A stretch of 64,000 nt of DNA from JADJOY01 sp016713535 [NCBI: Deltaproteobacteria bacterium]. Its GTDB lineage: Bacteria; JADJOY01. Position 1 is the stretch's first letter, and every line of letters begins with the position of its first letter. The notes under the pieces were generated by a model. That model ran no database searches. It was not told where the DNA came from and was given only the letters and a program-made list of their open reading frames with translations. Of this stretch, positions 34,308 to 44,855 are shown piece after piece. Both the position numbers and the translations under genes were made by a program. The stretch covers positions 62,001 to 126,000 of the forward strand of contig JADJOY010000039.1 in the NCBI GenBank assembly GCA_016713535.1, read 5' to 3'.

Positions 34308-35076
34308 CGGCGGTCTCCCGGAAGGGGCCGAGCGCCCCGGTGATGCCGCGGAAGCGGCGCGCCAGCTCGTCGGGCGGGATTCCCATCGTCCGGTAGCGAT
34401 GCGCCAGCGCGCGCGGCTCCGCGCCTGCACATGGCCCGAAGCACCCGTAGCAGTCGCGTCGCATGGACGGGCAGAGCGCGCCACAGCCGGAGCGCGTCAC
34501 CGGCCCGAGGCACGGCAAGCCACGTGTCACCACCACGCACACGCGCCCCAGACGTTTGCAGTCGAGGCACACGTCGTGCTCGGCGAGCCGCGGCGTCGCG
34601 CCCGCGAGGAGCTGGGTCACGAACTGCACGAGCTCCGCGCCATCGATCGGACAGCCCGAGATCTCGAAGTCGACCTTGACGTGCTCCGCGATCGGCGTCG
34701 ACGTCGAGAGCGCCTCGATCCACTCCGGGCGCGGGTACACCGCGCGCGCCATCTCCTCGACGTCGGCCCAGTTGCGCAGCGCCTGGATCCCGCCCGCGGT
34801 CGCGCACGCCCCGATGGTCACCAGCACCCGCGACGAGCGCCGGATCGCGAGGAGGCGCTCGACGTCACGCGCCGAGGTCACGCTTCCCTCGACGAAGCTC
34901 ACGTCGTACGGGCCCGGTTGGACCTGACTCGAGGCCTCGAGGAAGTGCGCGATCTCGACCCGGCCCGCGAGCGCGAGCAGGCGCTCCTCGAGGTTGAGGA
35001 AGACCACCTGGCAGCCGTCGCAGGAGGCCAGCTTGAACACCGCGACACGCGGTCGGCTCGCGGGCGCCGCGGACAT
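34273..35076 (-). CDS. hydD: Hydrogenase small subunit (delta)
   Basis: The 267-residue protein is of the NuoB-like small-subunit type. The proximal cluster is formed by Cys19 and Cys22 (ASCDGCQVVFLNLE), GACATAGG and SGCPIDGAEL. A cysteine-rich C-terminus (VCLDCKRLGRVC, GLPCLGPVTRSGCGALCP, CYGCFGPC) supplies two more clusters. It passes electrons between the [NiFe] subunit and the flavin subunit. There is no Tat signal, so the enzyme is cytoplasmic. The ATG at 35076 overlaps the hydG stop (ATGA). Confidence 0.94.
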   Translation of the reverse strand: MSAAPASRPRVAVFKLASCDGCQVVFLNLEERLLALAGRVEIAHFLEASSQVQPGPYDVSFVEGSVTSARDVERLLAIRRSSRVLVTIGACATAGGIQALRNWADVEEMARAVYPRPEWIEALSTSTPIAEHVKVDFEISGCPIDGAELVQFVTQLLAGATPRLAEHDVCLDCKRLGRVCVVVTRGLPCLGPVTRSGCGALCPSMRRDCYGCFGPCAGAEPRALAHRYRTMGIPPDELARRFRGITGALGPFRETADGLGPDAHHPR

Positions 35077-35906
35077 CAGAAGCCCGCCGCGCCGAACCAG
35101 CGGCGCACCGCCGGATACGGCAGGATCGGGCCGTCCTTGCACACGAACTTCCCACCGAGCTGGCAGTGGCCGCAGTGGCCCACGCCGCAGCGCATGTTGC
35201 GCTCGAGCGACAGGTAGATCGCCTCCGGCGCGATCCCCGCCGCGACGAGCCTACGGATCGCGAGCTTCATCATGATCTCGGGACCGCACATGAGCACCGC
35301 CGTGCGGGCCGGATCGAGCTCGATCGCGTCGAACAGGTCGAGCGGCACCCCGACGTGGTAGTGCCAGGTCTTGTCGGGCTGATCGACCGTGAGCAGCACG
35401 CGCGTGTCGGGGGTGCGTTTCCAGCGGTCGAAACGCTCTCGATAGAGCAGGTCCTTGGGCGTCTTCACGCCGTGGACGATCGTGAGTCGGCCGTACGAGG
35501 CGCGTCGGCGGATCATGTACTCGATCGCCCCGGTGACGGGCGCGCAACCGAGACCTCCCGTCACCACCACCACGTCGTTCCCCGCGATCGCGTCGAGAGG
35601 CCAGGGCGACCCGTACGGGCCGCGCAGGCCGAGCACGTCGCCACGCTCCGCGTGATCGAGCAGCCCGGTGACGCGGCCCACGATCCGCACCGTGTGGTCG
35701 AAGCCGTCGAGGTCGGCTGGATCCGAGGAGATCGAGATCGGCACCTCCCCGACCCCGAACACGTAGAGCATGTTGAACTGCCCCGGCTGGAACCGGTACG
35801 CGGACTGGACCTCCGGGTCCACGAACCGCATCCGGAACGTGAAGATGTGCTGCGCGTCGGGGCGCCGCTCGACGATCCGCGCGGGATGGATCGTGTACGG
35901 GTTCAC
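35076..35906 (-). CDS. hydG: Hydrogenase FAD/NAD(P)-binding subunit (gamma)
   Basis: The 276-residue protein has the ferredoxin-NADP reductase fold: FQPGQFNMLYVFGVGE (FAD), RGPYGSPWP, then VVVVTGGLGCAPVTGAIEY (nucleotide) and a C-terminal [2Fe-2S] motif MRCGVGHCGHCQLGGKFVC. It is the diaphorase part that couples H2 to NADP in group 3b enzymes. The GTG start at 35906 overlaps the hydB stop (GTGA). The hydBGDA order is the same as in archaeal sulfhydrogenase operons. Confidence 0.94.
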   Translation of the reverse strand: MNPYTIHPARIVERRPDAQHIFTFRMRFVDPEVQSAYRFQPGQFNMLYVFGVGEVPISISSDPADLDGFDHTVRIVGRVTGLLDHAERGDVLGLRGPYGSPWPLDAIAGNDVVVVTGGLGCAPVTGAIEYMIRRRASYGRLTIVHGVKTPKDLLYRERFDRWKRTPDTRVLLTVDQPDKTWHYHVGVPLDLFDAIELDPARTAVLMCGPEIMMKLAIRRLVAAGIAPEAIYLSLERNMRCGVGHCGHCQLGGKFVCKDGPILPYPAVRRWFGAAGF

Positions 35907-37006
35907 GCGTCCCTCGGCGCCACGCGCAACGCGGCCGCTTCCTCGGTGAGGTCGATCGCCGCGGGACACCAGGTGATGCAGCGGCCGCAGCCCACGCACC
36001 CCGAACGGCCGAACTGCTCGACCCAACCGGCGAGCTTGTGCGTGAGCCACTGGCGGTACTTCTCGCGGGTGTGCGGGCGATAGTTCTTGCCGTGGACGTA
36101 TCCGTGGTCCGGGGTGAAGCAGCTATCCCACGAGCGCGTCCGCTCCGCTCTCTCGCCGTCGAGCGAGAGGTGGTCGGAGGTCGTCTGGCAGAAGCAGGTC
36201 GGGCACACCATCGTGCAGTTCCCACACGCGACGCAGCGCTCGGCGACCTCGTCCCAGCGAGGATGGTCGAGGTTCGCGTAGAGCGCGTCGGCGAGCCCGG
36301 CCGGCTCGAGGGAGCGGCACTGGTCGTACGCGCAACGAGCGAGCGCGGCGCGCTCTTCGGCTTGCTCGGCGGCGCTCGCCTCGCGCGCCCCCAGCTCGTC
36401 GAGCAACACGCGACCACGGGCCGAACTCGCGTGGGCCACGAAGCCGGTCGCGAGCTCGGTGAGCGCGACGTCGTGGGGGGCCGTCACCTCGGGTCCGTCT
36501 CCGAGCGACGCGCAGAAACAGGTCGACGCGGCGCGGGTGCAATTGACGGCGACGAGGAACGCGTCGCGCCGGCGCGCGCCATAGCGCGGCTCCGGATAGC
36601 GTCCTCCGAGGAGCACGCGGTCCTGGATGGCGAGCGCCGCGAGGTCGCACGGTCGGGCGCCGAGGACCGCGATCGGCTCTGGCTGCGCGGCGCGGTCCTC
36701 GACGTGGAAGGTGCCGACCCCGCGCGCGACGGCGAGCACGGACTCGCTCGGCGCGAGGAAGAGACGCTTGAGGCCGCTCGGGCCGTTGGCGACTCCGAAC
36801 GTCGCACCGCCAGGATCGGCCTCGATCCGGTAACGACCCGGCTCCTGGACGTCACGGAGCGCGCACGCCAGCTCGGTCACGTCGTGGATCTCGTCGAAGC
36901 CGATCGCACCATCGGCGGACACCGGGCCATACACGGTCCGCCCCCGACGCAGCAGCGCTTCCACGAGCGCGGCGAGGAGGGAGCGGTCGAGAAAGCGCGT
37001 GGGCAT
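35903..37006 (-). CDS. hydB: Hydrogenase Fe-S subunit (beta)
   Basis: The 367-residue protein resembles the anaerobic sulfite reductase A / HydB family. Its N-terminal half contains VLGARPCDLAALAIQDR and NCTRAASTCFCASLG; the C-terminal half has two 4Fe-4S motifs, CVACGNCTMVCPTCFC and CVGCGRCITWCPAAID. It is the electron-exit subunit, able to act on sulfur in archaeal relatives. The ATG at 37006 is the family start. It is the first hydrogenase gene; the TorD-like gene lies 216 bases upstream on the same strand. Confidence 0.93.
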   Translation of the reverse strand: MPTRFLDRSLLAALVEALLRRGRTVYGPVSADGAIGFDEIHDVTELACALRDVQEPGRYRIEADPGGATFGVANGPSGLKRLFLAPSESVLAVARGVGTFHVEDRAAQPEPIAVLGARPCDLAALAIQDRVLLGGRYPEPRYGARRRDAFLVAVNCTRAASTCFCASLGDGPEVTAPHDVALTELATGFVAHASSARGRVLLDELGAREASAAEQAEERAALARCAYDQCRSLEPAGLADALYANLDHPRWDEVAERCVACGNCTMVCPTCFCQTTSDHLSLDGERAERTRSWDSCFTPDHGYVHGKNYRPHTREKYRQWLTHKLAGWVEQFGRSGCVGCGRCITWCPAAIDLTEEAAALRVAPRDA

Positions 37007-37222
37007 GGCGAACCGCGGAGTTGGCGGAGCTCGAGCCGTCCGCCGACAGTGCGATCGTGCAAGCCACGCACCGGGCGCGGCGAGCCGTCGCGTACGGCGC
37101 CCCCTGCACCGAACCTGCGGCTGGGCGTCACGCATGCGTAACGCCAGCACGTTCCGCGTTACCCTACCCCGCCCCTTGCGCTCTCGATTCGCAGGTACCA
37201 CCCCGAGCGGCGCGCTCGGAGC

Positions 37223-37841
37223 TCAGGAAACCGACCTGCTGCCGAAACCCGTCCCGAACAGCCGCTGGTCTTCCGCCAGCGTCGCCAGCAGCGCGCGGCC
37301 GAGACGCGCGTATCGCGGCGCCGCCTCCAAGGCCGCGAGCTGATGCCCCAGTTCTCCGAGGCAAACACCGGCGTGGAGCTCGAGCAGCTTGCCCTGGAGC
37401 TCGGCCGCGAGGGCGGCCTCGAGCACCCGGCCGTGACCGAGGTACCGAGCCGTGATGCGGGCGAGCGCGGCCAAGACCAAGGCCTCGGACGGACGGGTCG
37501 CGTCGAGGGGCAAGGCAGCGACCACCGATGCTTCGTGACGGACATCCGCGGCAGCGTCCTTGCAGACCATCGAGATCGGGGTGTTCGGATCCGAGGCGAG
37601 GGACTCGTACTCGGCCTTCCACGTTCCCGGATCCAGGCTCCAAGATGTCTTCCAGGTCCTCGCTTCCTTCGGCACCTCCCGCGCGGGCTTCGTTCCTCCA
37701 GCGGTCGCGCAGCACGCGCACACGAGCCTCCGTCGGAGGCGCGGTCGTGAGCTCGCCGACCGAGCCATACACGCCAGCGCGGTGATGGTGGAACGCGGCG
37801 AGGTCACGTGGGTTCGAGAGTTGAGAGGCTCGAGATCTCAT
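37223..37841 (-). CDS. Putative TorD/DmsD-like chaperone (frameshifted)
   Basis: The two halves are in different frames: RAGVYGSVGELTTAPPTEAR at the N-terminus and GTWKAEYESLASDP then LQGKLLELHAGVCLGELG and AAPRYARLGRALLATLAEDQ at the C-terminus. Removing one base from the GGG at 37626-37628 joins them as a helical protein of about 205 residues. The pattern (short hydrophobic N-terminal helix, WKAEY, a late HxxxCLGEL/F-Y-xxL-xxLL stretch) resembles TorD-type redox-enzyme chaperones. The start is uncertain (ATG at 37841). Its position just ahead of hydBGDA suggests a helper for assembly of a complex enzyme. Confidence 0.45.
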
Positions 37842-37942
37842 GCAGGGATTCGTTGAATGGAAGTTGCGGCGTTTCGTATCGCGAGGAATCAAGTCTCGTG
37901 CCGAACCCGAACGACACAGAAGCATTGCGACGAGGTGACTCC

Positions 37943-39324
37943 ATGCTCGAGATTCTGCTGATCGACGACGAACCCTCGATTCGTCTCAGTGTCGGCGATG
38001 CGCTGGGTGCCGCTGGGCACCGCGTGACGCTCGCCTCCGATGGCCGCGAGGGTCTGCGCCTGGCGACCCACCGCGCATTCGACGTCGTCGTGACCGACGT
38101 GCGACTGCCTGGCGCGGACGGGCTGACGATCTTCCGCGAGGTCAAGCGTCTCGGGTCGACGACCGACGTGATCCTCATCACCGCATTCGGCGCCGTGGAC
38201 GACGCCGTCACCGCGATGAAGGAAGGCGCCCACGACTACCTGACGAAGCCGTTCGATGTCGCCGAGCTGGTGCTGCGCATCGAGCGGATCGCGGACCGCC
38301 GCCGCATCCAGCGCGAGCTCGACCAGGCGCGCGCGGAGCTCGCCGCCCGCGACGCCGGCGCCCTGGTGGTCGGGCAGAGCCCGCCGATGGTGCGCCTGCT
38401 CGACCGGATCGAGACGATGGCGCAGAGCGACGCCGCGGTGCTCATCACCGGCGAGAGCGGTACCGGCAAGGAGCTGGTGGCGCGCGCGCTCCACGAGCAC
38501 GGACCGCGGCGTGGGCGCCCCTTCGTGGCGGTGAACTGCGCCGCCTTCCCGGAGACCCTCCTCGAGGCCGAGCTCTTCGGCCACGAGCGCGGTGCCTTCA
38601 CCGGCGCCGTGCGCAAGCGCGATGGCCGCTTTCGCGCCGCCGACGGCGGCACGCTCTTCCTCGACGAGATCGCCGAGATCCCGCTGCCCGCCCAGGCAAA
38701 GCTCCTGCGTGTGCTCCAGGACGGCGCGTTCGAGCCGCTCGGCACCAACACCTCGGTGCGCGTCGACGTCCGTCTGGTGTGCGCGACCCATCGCAACCTC
38801 AAGGAGCACATCGCGACCGCACGGTTCCGCGAGGACCTCTACTACCGCGTCAACGTGCTCGATCTGCACATTCCGGCGCTCCGCGAGCGGCGCGGCGACC
38901 TGCCGCTGCTCGCGCAGCACTTCCTGCGCCGCTACGTGAAGGGCGACGGGCCGGTGCCACCGATCGCGCCGCGCGCGTGGGCCGCGCTCAGCCAGTACCC
39001 GTTCCCGGGCAACGTCCGCGAGCTCGAGCATGCCCTCGAGCACGCGTTCGTACTGTCACGTGGCGCCGAGATCGACATCCAGCACCTTCCTGCCGACATC
39101 GCCGGTAGCGCCGGCGAGCTCGCGGCGCTGGCACCGCCCCGGAAGCCCCTCTGCGACCGCTGTCGGTGGCGATCAAGGAATTCGAGCGCGAGTACCTGCT
39201 GCGCGCGCTCAAGCTCGCCGAAGGCAAGCGCGCCAAGGCCGCCGAGATGCTCGGCATCTCTCGCAAGAACCTGTGGGAGAAGCTGAAGGACCACGGCGTC
39301 GGCGACTCCGACATCGAGGAGTGA
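37943..39324 (+). CDS. NtrC-family sigma54-dependent response regulator (frameshifted near end)
   Basis: About 460 residues: receiver domain with Asp52 and Lys102, AAA+ domain with Walker A GESGTGKE (170-177), the sigma54-contact loop GAFTGA (217-222) and GGTLFLDE, then a Fis-type helix-turn-helix. The last 60 residues (VAIKEFEREYLLRALKLAEG, AEMLGISRKNLWEKL) lie in a second frame; one missing base around 39136-39158 accounts for the break. The ATG at 37943 has GAGGTG upstream. It is divergent from the TorD-like/hydrogenase genes, so it may control them. Its partner kinase is not adjacent. Confidence 0.92.
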
Positions 39325-39457
39325 CGGCGCGGGCAGCCCTGCGGTTGCCAACCCGGACCGAGGTCGCGCCGATCCAGCCCCGAGCGGCTCGCGTCGAGGA
39401 CGCTCGGCGCGCTCGCTCGTTCCCTGCCGGGCGGGCCGGTCCCGTGCGGATCGCGTG

Positions 39458-39490
39458 ATATCGTAGCGCCCGCCGCGCGTGCGCGATATC
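39458..39490. promoter_or_regulatory. Inverted repeat upstream of lipoprotein gene
   Basis: GATATCG (39458-39464) and CGATATC (39484-39490) are perfect arms 19 bases apart, 36 bases before the lipoprotein ATG in the 201-base gap after the regulator gene. The central TATC steps could also serve as a -10 element. Operator or promoter function is inference. Confidence 0.35.
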
Positions 39491-39525
39491 CCTGGCTGCA
39501 CGCGGCCCATTCCGAGGCCCCCAGC

Positions 39526-42427
39526 ATGCAGCGCTCCCCGGTTCGCCCCAGGCTCGCCCCCGTGCGCCCGCTCACCGCGCACCTCCTCGTGACGGCCCTC
39601 CTTTGCGTCGCTTCCGCCTGTGGCGGCGGAGGTGGCGGCGGCTCGCCGAGCGCGGACGTCCACGTCGCGGACCTGACGAGCGCCGGCGGCAACGGGCCGC
39701 GGGCCGTCTACCTGCCCGTCAGCAAGAAGGCTCTCAACTTCCCGTTTCCTCACGACGCGTTCACCGTCCTCGATCCGACGACTCCGAGCGGGCGGCGCGT
39801 GAACCTTCCACTCGAGGGCGACACCGCGCTCGAGATCCGGACCCGCGAGCTCCTCAACGCCCAGGACGGCTTCGATCCCATGACGCCGCTCCAGCTCAGC
39901 TTCGACGAGCCGGTGGACCTCGCGACGCTCGCGGCGAACCGCGACGCCGATCCGTCGAACGACACCATCTACGTCGTCGACGTGAACCCGGCGAGCCCGC
40001 GTTTCGGCGAGCGCGCGGCGATGGACTTCGGGCAGGGCAACTACCCGCTCGACCGCCCCCCGCGAAGCTATTTCCCGAACGACCCGCTGAAGGGGGTGGG
40101 TCAATACGAGTTCCCGCTCGGCAACCGCGAGGACTTCTACGAGGACCAGAGCGATACGCTCATCATGCGTCCGATCACGCCCCTCGCTCCGGCGAGCACG
40201 TACGCCGTGCTGCTCACCCGCGGCGTGAAGGGGGAGGACGGCGAGCCGCTGCGCTCGCCGCACGCTCCCGACGTCGCGCTCGAGAGCCAGTTCGCCGACC
40301 TCGATCGCGCGCTGCCGGTGCTCGCGGACCTCGGCGTGGACCCGTCGCAGGTCGCGTACGCCTACACCTTCACGACAGGCACGCCGACGCTCGACCTGGA
40401 GCGCATCGAGGCAGGGCTGGTGCGCGGCGAGGGTCCGCTCGGTTACCTCCGCGACCGTTTTCCGGTGAACCTGAGCCTTCTGCCGTTCTCGTTCAACGAG
40501 GCCGACGATTTCCTCGACCTGGACGGTAACAACTCCCTCCTCGACCCGCCGGTCGTGAAGGTGGTCGCGAACATCGCCATTCCCCTGTTCGGAGGTGGCT
40601 CGGGGGACCTGATCCAGGCCGCGATCGACCAGCTCGCCGACCTCACGTCGATCCACTACTTCGCGCAGGGCACCTACCAGAGCCCCTTCTTCATCGGCAA
40701 CGACGACGTCGCGTTCCAGCCCGAGGAGATGAACGGCAAGCGCCAGCTCCCCGCGAGCCAGACCGACGAGGTGCCGTGGTTCCTCGCGGTGCCGAAGCCC
40801 ACCGCACGCAACGGCTTCGCCAAGCCGCCCTACCCGGTGTGCATCTTCCAGCATCCCAACTCGACCAGCCGCCTGATCGCGCTGGCGATCTCGAGCGTGC
40901 TCTCGGACTACGGCTTCGCGACCATCGGCATCGACGCCGCGGAGAACGGGCCGATCGCGCCCTACGCCACCGACCAGCTCCTCGCGCTCATCACCAGCGG
41001 CGACCCGAGCAGCGTCCCCCTCGCGGGGCTGCTCGAGATCATCCTCGACGGCGTGGGCGAAGCGGCCGAGGGGATCGCCTTCGTCGACGTCTTCGCGGGC
41101 ACGGGACGCACGCCGAACGTCGACTTCAACGGCGATGGCCAGATCTCGTCGGGCGAGGAGAGCTACACCGGCGACATCGCCACGGTTCGAGACATCTTCC
41201 GCCAGACCGTGGTCGACCAGATCCAGCTCACCCGCATCCTGCGCTCGTTCGGCACCGACCGGAATCGCAACGGCAAGCTCGACCCCGAAGAAGGCGACTT
41301 CGACGGTGACGGCGTCGTCGACGTCGCCGGTCCCGGGGTCGAGATCGTCGCCGGCGCCGAGTCGCTCGGCACCTTCATGACGGCGCCCTTCCTCGCGGTG
41401 AGCCGGGACGTCGATCGTGCCGCGCTCAACGTCCCCGGAGGGGGCGCGATCGACTTCGTGTCCCGGATCGACTTCACCGTCGTCGATCAGCTCTTCGTGC
41501 AGCTCTTCGGACCCGCGATCGTCGGCCGCCCCTCGACGGCGGGGCACGGCGTAGACCTCACCCTCATCAACGACACCGGCGACGAGCGCAAGGCGCCGCG
41601 CGTCGGTCCCGTCGACCTGCCGCCGGGCACCGTGGTGCGCCTCGCCAACCTCGACAAGAGCGACCTGGCGCCGCGCACCGTCGACGCGAACCCGGACGGC
41701 ACGTTCATGATCACGTTCCCGTCCGACCCCGGGAACCGCCTCGAGGTGTCCTTCACGGGTCCGACCGGACAGTCGCTCGGCATCCCGAGCTACCGCTTCA
41801 CGAGCGAGCGCCAGGGCTTCGGCGTGCAGCGCAACACTCCGTCGCTACGGACCTTCGCGACGATCACCCAGACCCTCTTCGGTCCCGGCGACGGCGCCAA
41901 CTACGCGACCCACTGGACGGCCGACCCACTCGAGGGGCGCGCCCCCAAGAACGTGCTGATCCAGCTCGATCCCGCGGACTTCACGGTGCCGTTCTCGACC
42001 GGGATCACGCTCGCCCGCTCGGCCGGCCTGGTCAGCACCGAGCGCATGACCGACCTCATCTCCAAGAACGTCGTCGTCGGCACCATCCCCGAGCTCGGCA
42101 TCCACATGCAGATCCCGGAGCTGCCACTGGCGGCCGGTCGGGCCCGAATACACGAGCCTCGACTACGACCTCACCCGTACGTTCCCGGCCGAGAACCGCG
42201 TCCCGGGCTCGGGGCTCGCGCTCCAGCTCGCCGACAACCACGAGTACCTGTTCGCGCCGAGCCAGGGCGAGAGCGGACCGGTCGGCGCATGGCTCACGAT
42301 CGCCGCTCAGGCGCAGATCGGCATCTTCCTCGAGCGTGGCGAGGTGGTGCTGCCGTTCCGTGACCTGATCGACGATCTGCGCGGCCGCGGTCGCGACATC
42401 CCGCGCATCCCCGGCGTCGACCCCTAG
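39526..42427 (+). CDS. Secreted lipoprotein, lipase/hydrolase-like (frameshifted near end)
   Basis: About 967 residues. A signal peptide ends in a lipobox (VASAC, Cys32) followed by a polyglycine linker (GGGGGGG). The N-terminal half resembles the bacterial virulence-factor lipase N-terminal domain (PFPHDAFT, RPITPLAPASTYAVLLT, AYTFTTGT). The hydrolase part has VCIFQHPN and GAESLGTFMT, where Ser is the likely nucleophile. Two calcium-loop-like acidic segments are DFNGDGQISSGEE and DRNRNGKLDPEEGDFDGDG. The frame changes at about 42133-42145 (one extra or two missing bases), after which GPEYTSLDYDLTRTFPAEN continues to a TAG at 42425-42427. Substrate unknown. Confidence 0.8.
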
Positions 42428-42446
42428 CTCCCAGAAAGAACGCCGC

Positions 42447-43070
42447 ATGAAGAGCCTTCATCGCCCCGACCTCTACTGCTGGTCCACGTTCGACGAGAGC
42501 CGCAACGTCGACTTCCACGGCTGGGCCTGGATCCGCCCGGACGGGAACGTGCTCATCGACCCGCTTCCGCTGACCCCGCACGACGCCGAGCACCTGCGCG
42601 AGCTCGGCGGCGTGAGGTGGATCGTGATCACCAACTCCGATCACACGCGCGCGGCTCGCGAGCTGGCGGCGAGCTTCGGCGCGAGCCTCGCCGGACCTGC
42701 AGCCGAGCGCGAGAGCTTCCCCTTCCCGTGCGATCGATGGCTGGCCGAGGGCGACGAGCTGGTGCCCGGCCTTCGCGCCCTCTCCCTCGACGGCTCCAAG
42801 ACTCCAGGCGAGCTCGCGCTCATGATCGAGGACACGACGCTGGTCACCGGCGATCTGATCCGGGCGCATCGCGGCGGTTCGCTCATGCTGCTGCCAGACG
42901 CCAAGCTCGGCGACAAGCCGCGCGCGGTGGCGTCGGTGCGCAAGCTCGTCGCCGAGAACCCGGCCATCGACGCCGTGCTGGTGGGTGACGGCTGGCCCGT
43001 GTTCCGCAACGGCCACCAGCGGCTCGCCGAGCTCGCGACGTCGCTGCCGCCGCTCGAGGTGCGCTCGTGA
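42447..43070 (+). CDS. MBL-fold-like protein lacking the metal motif
   Basis: The 207-residue protein has the strand pattern of metallo-beta-lactamase-fold proteins (GNVLIDPLPLTPHDAEHLRE, WIVITNSDHTRAARELAAS, LVTGDLIRAHRGGS), but the HxHxDH metal motif is reduced to NSDHTR. It may be a non-hydrolytic relative. It starts 19 bases after the lipoprotein stop, and its stop overlaps the GTG of the pentapeptide-repeat gene. Function is unknown. Confidence 0.7.
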   Translation: MKSLHRPDLYCWSTFDESRNVDFHGWAWIRPDGNVLIDPLPLTPHDAEHLRELGGVRWIVITNSDHTRAARELAASFGASLAGPAAERESFPFPCDRWLAEGDELVPGLRALSLDGSKTPGELALMIEDTTLVTGDLIRAHRGGSLMLLPDAKLGDKPRAVASVRKLVAENPAIDAVLVGDGWPVFRNGHQRLAELATSLPPLEVRS

Positions 43071-43849
43071 AGTGGAGCGAGCTCAAGGGCGCGGTCGGCA
43101 AGCTCGTCGGCGGAGGGCGTGGTCCAGGCGCCACCGCCGCGCCCACGGCGAGCGCGGCATCCAGCCTGAACGCCCTGCGGGAAGGACTGCGCTCGTCCGA
43201 CGTCGGCGCGCGAGTCAGCGCGATCGCCGGCCTCGCCGAGCTCGCGGCGAACGATCCGTCCCAGCACTGGGCGGTGGTCGACCTGCTGGTCGGGTTCCTG
43301 CGAGACCGGTGCCCTTACCTCGGCAACGAGGTGAGCGACGGCCCGGCCGCCGACGTACAGGCCGTCGTCCAGGCCCTCGGCCAGCGCCGCCACGTCGAGA
43401 CCGAGAAGCTGCCGCTCGGGCTCTTCCAGGTCGACCTCCGCAACACCGACTTCAGCGAGGCGCGCCTCGAGCACGCGGATTTCTCGCGGTCCCACCTCGA
43501 GGCCAGCGACTTCACCGGCGCCGCGCTCGCGGGTGCGAACTTCCAGGAGGCATACCTGGACGACGCCCACTTCATGAACGCCGACCTCGTCGGCGCCAAC
43601 TTCCTCGCCGCCGACCTGCGTCGCACCAACTTCACCGGTGCCGTCTTGCGCACCGTTCACTTCGAGGAAGCGTCGATGGAGGGAGTGGTGCTCGTGGGCG
43701 CCCGCCTCGACGGCGCCGTGCTCACCGGCGCCAACCTGGCCGGTGCCAGGCTCGAGGGCGCGGACCTCGCGGGCGCTGTCGGGCTCGCGCGCGACCAGCT
43801 CGCGGGTGCGGTCACCGACGGTCGTACCGTGCTCCCTCACCTCGACTGA
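43067..43849 (+). CDS. Pentapeptide-repeat protein
   Basis: The 260-residue protein has an N-terminal helical region (about 20-110, including GLRSSDVGARVSAIAGLAEL, HEAT-like). From about residue 118 it has consecutive pentapeptides of the A(D/N)LxG type (NTDFSEARLEHADFSRSHLE, GAALAGANFQEAYL, GADLAGAVG), forming a right-handed beta-helix. The GTG start overlaps the preceding stop. Such proteins can bind partners such as topoisomerases, but no specific role is indicated here. Confidence 0.85.
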   Translation: MKWSELKGAVGKLVGGGRGPGATAAPTASAASSLNALREGLRSSDVGARVSAIAGLAELAANDPSQHWAVVDLLVGFLRDRCPYLGNEVSDGPAADVQAVVQALGQRRHVETEKLPLGLFQVDLRNTDFSEARLEHADFSRSHLEASDFTGAALAGANFQEAYLDDAHFMNADLVGANFLAADLRRTNFTGAVLRTVHFEEASMEGVVLVGARLDGAVLTGANLAGARLEGADLAGAVGLARDQLAGAVTDGRTVLPHLD

Positions 43850-43863
43850 CCGGCCGTTTCGCG

Positions 43864-44819
43864 ATGCGCGTCCCCGAGCTTCCCACCGGATTGCTCTGGA
43901 TCGAGCCGCTCTCGCCCCATTTCCCGCACTCCTGCAACGCCTACGCGGTGTGGGAGGACGACGGCACCTGGACCTGGATCGACCCCGGCGCCGCCGGCGA
44001 CGAGAACTCGCTCGCACGCGCGCCGAGCTCGACCGCCTCGGGCTCCCGCTCGAGCGGCTCGGCCGCATCCTCGTCACCCACCCGCACGTCGATCACCTGT
44101 CGGCGGCCGGTGCGCTGGCCCTCCAGGGCGTCCGCGTGCCGGTGCTCTGCCACCCCGACGCCGCCGCGTGCGCGCGAGACCTCGACACGTTGGTCGCGAG
44201 CTTCGACTTCCACCTCGCGCTGGCACGCTTGCCCGCCGAGCGCGAACGGAGCGCCGCGGTGCTGGAGCGGATGCGGGCCTTCATCTTCGCCGGCCACGCG
44301 CCGTTCGTCGCAACGGAGCCGGAGCCCCTGCTCGTCGAGGGCGCCACGGTCGCCACCGGGCCGTTCACCTGGACCTGCATCCATACGCCTGGTCATGCTC
44401 CCGGACACGTGGTGTTCCACGAAGCCCGTCACGGCATGCTGATCGGCGGCGACCTGATCGGGACCTCGGTCGCCTGGCACAGCCCGAGCTCGGGCGGCGC
44501 CCATGGCTACCTCGCGAGCGTCGAGCGGCTGCGCGCGCTCGACCTGGCGCTCTTGCTCCCGTCCCACGGCCCGCCGTCGGACGAGCCCCGCGCGCTCGTC
44601 GAGAGGATGCGCAAACGCCTGCTCGACCGGGAACAGCGCATCCTCGATGCGCTCGCGAGCGGGACGAGCCGCTACGCCGACCTCTATGATCTGGTGAACG
44701 GCGACCCTGACCACGTCAGGCTCTTTCCCTTCGCACCCATGCTCGAGGGCCACCTCGCCCGGCTCGCGTCGCTGGGCGAGATCCACGAGTCAGAGAACGT
44801 CTTCGAGCGGGCGCGCTGA
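43864..44819 (+). CDS. MBL-fold metallohydrolase (frameshifted)
   Basis: 318 residues when one missing base near 44015-44022 is restored. The first 50 residues (LWIEPLSPHFPHSCNAYAVW) are in one frame and the remainder in another. The metal motif THPHVDHLSA is intact, with further ligand histidine in HTPGHAPGHVVF and GGDLIG. A C-terminal helical domain (LPSHGPPSDEPRALVERM) with a winged-helix-like tail resembles LACTB2/glyoxalase-II-like hydrolases. It starts 14 bases after the pentapeptide gene. Substrate not known. Confidence 0.85.
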
Positions 44820-44855
44820 CCGGCGCCGTCTCCCTTCGACCCCCACGAGGCCCCC

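Noticed and set aside
37030-37060. Possible sigma54 promoter (TGGC...GCA) ahead of hydB
   Set aside because: The GG-to-GC spacing is one base too long for a -24/-12 element, so I do not call it despite the nearby NtrC-type regulator.
36400-37200. Extended N-terminus for hydB and other hydrogenase subunits
   Set aside because: The upstream in-frame extensions are Arg/Pro-rich and unlike the families; overlapping ATGA/GTGA junctions define the starts better.
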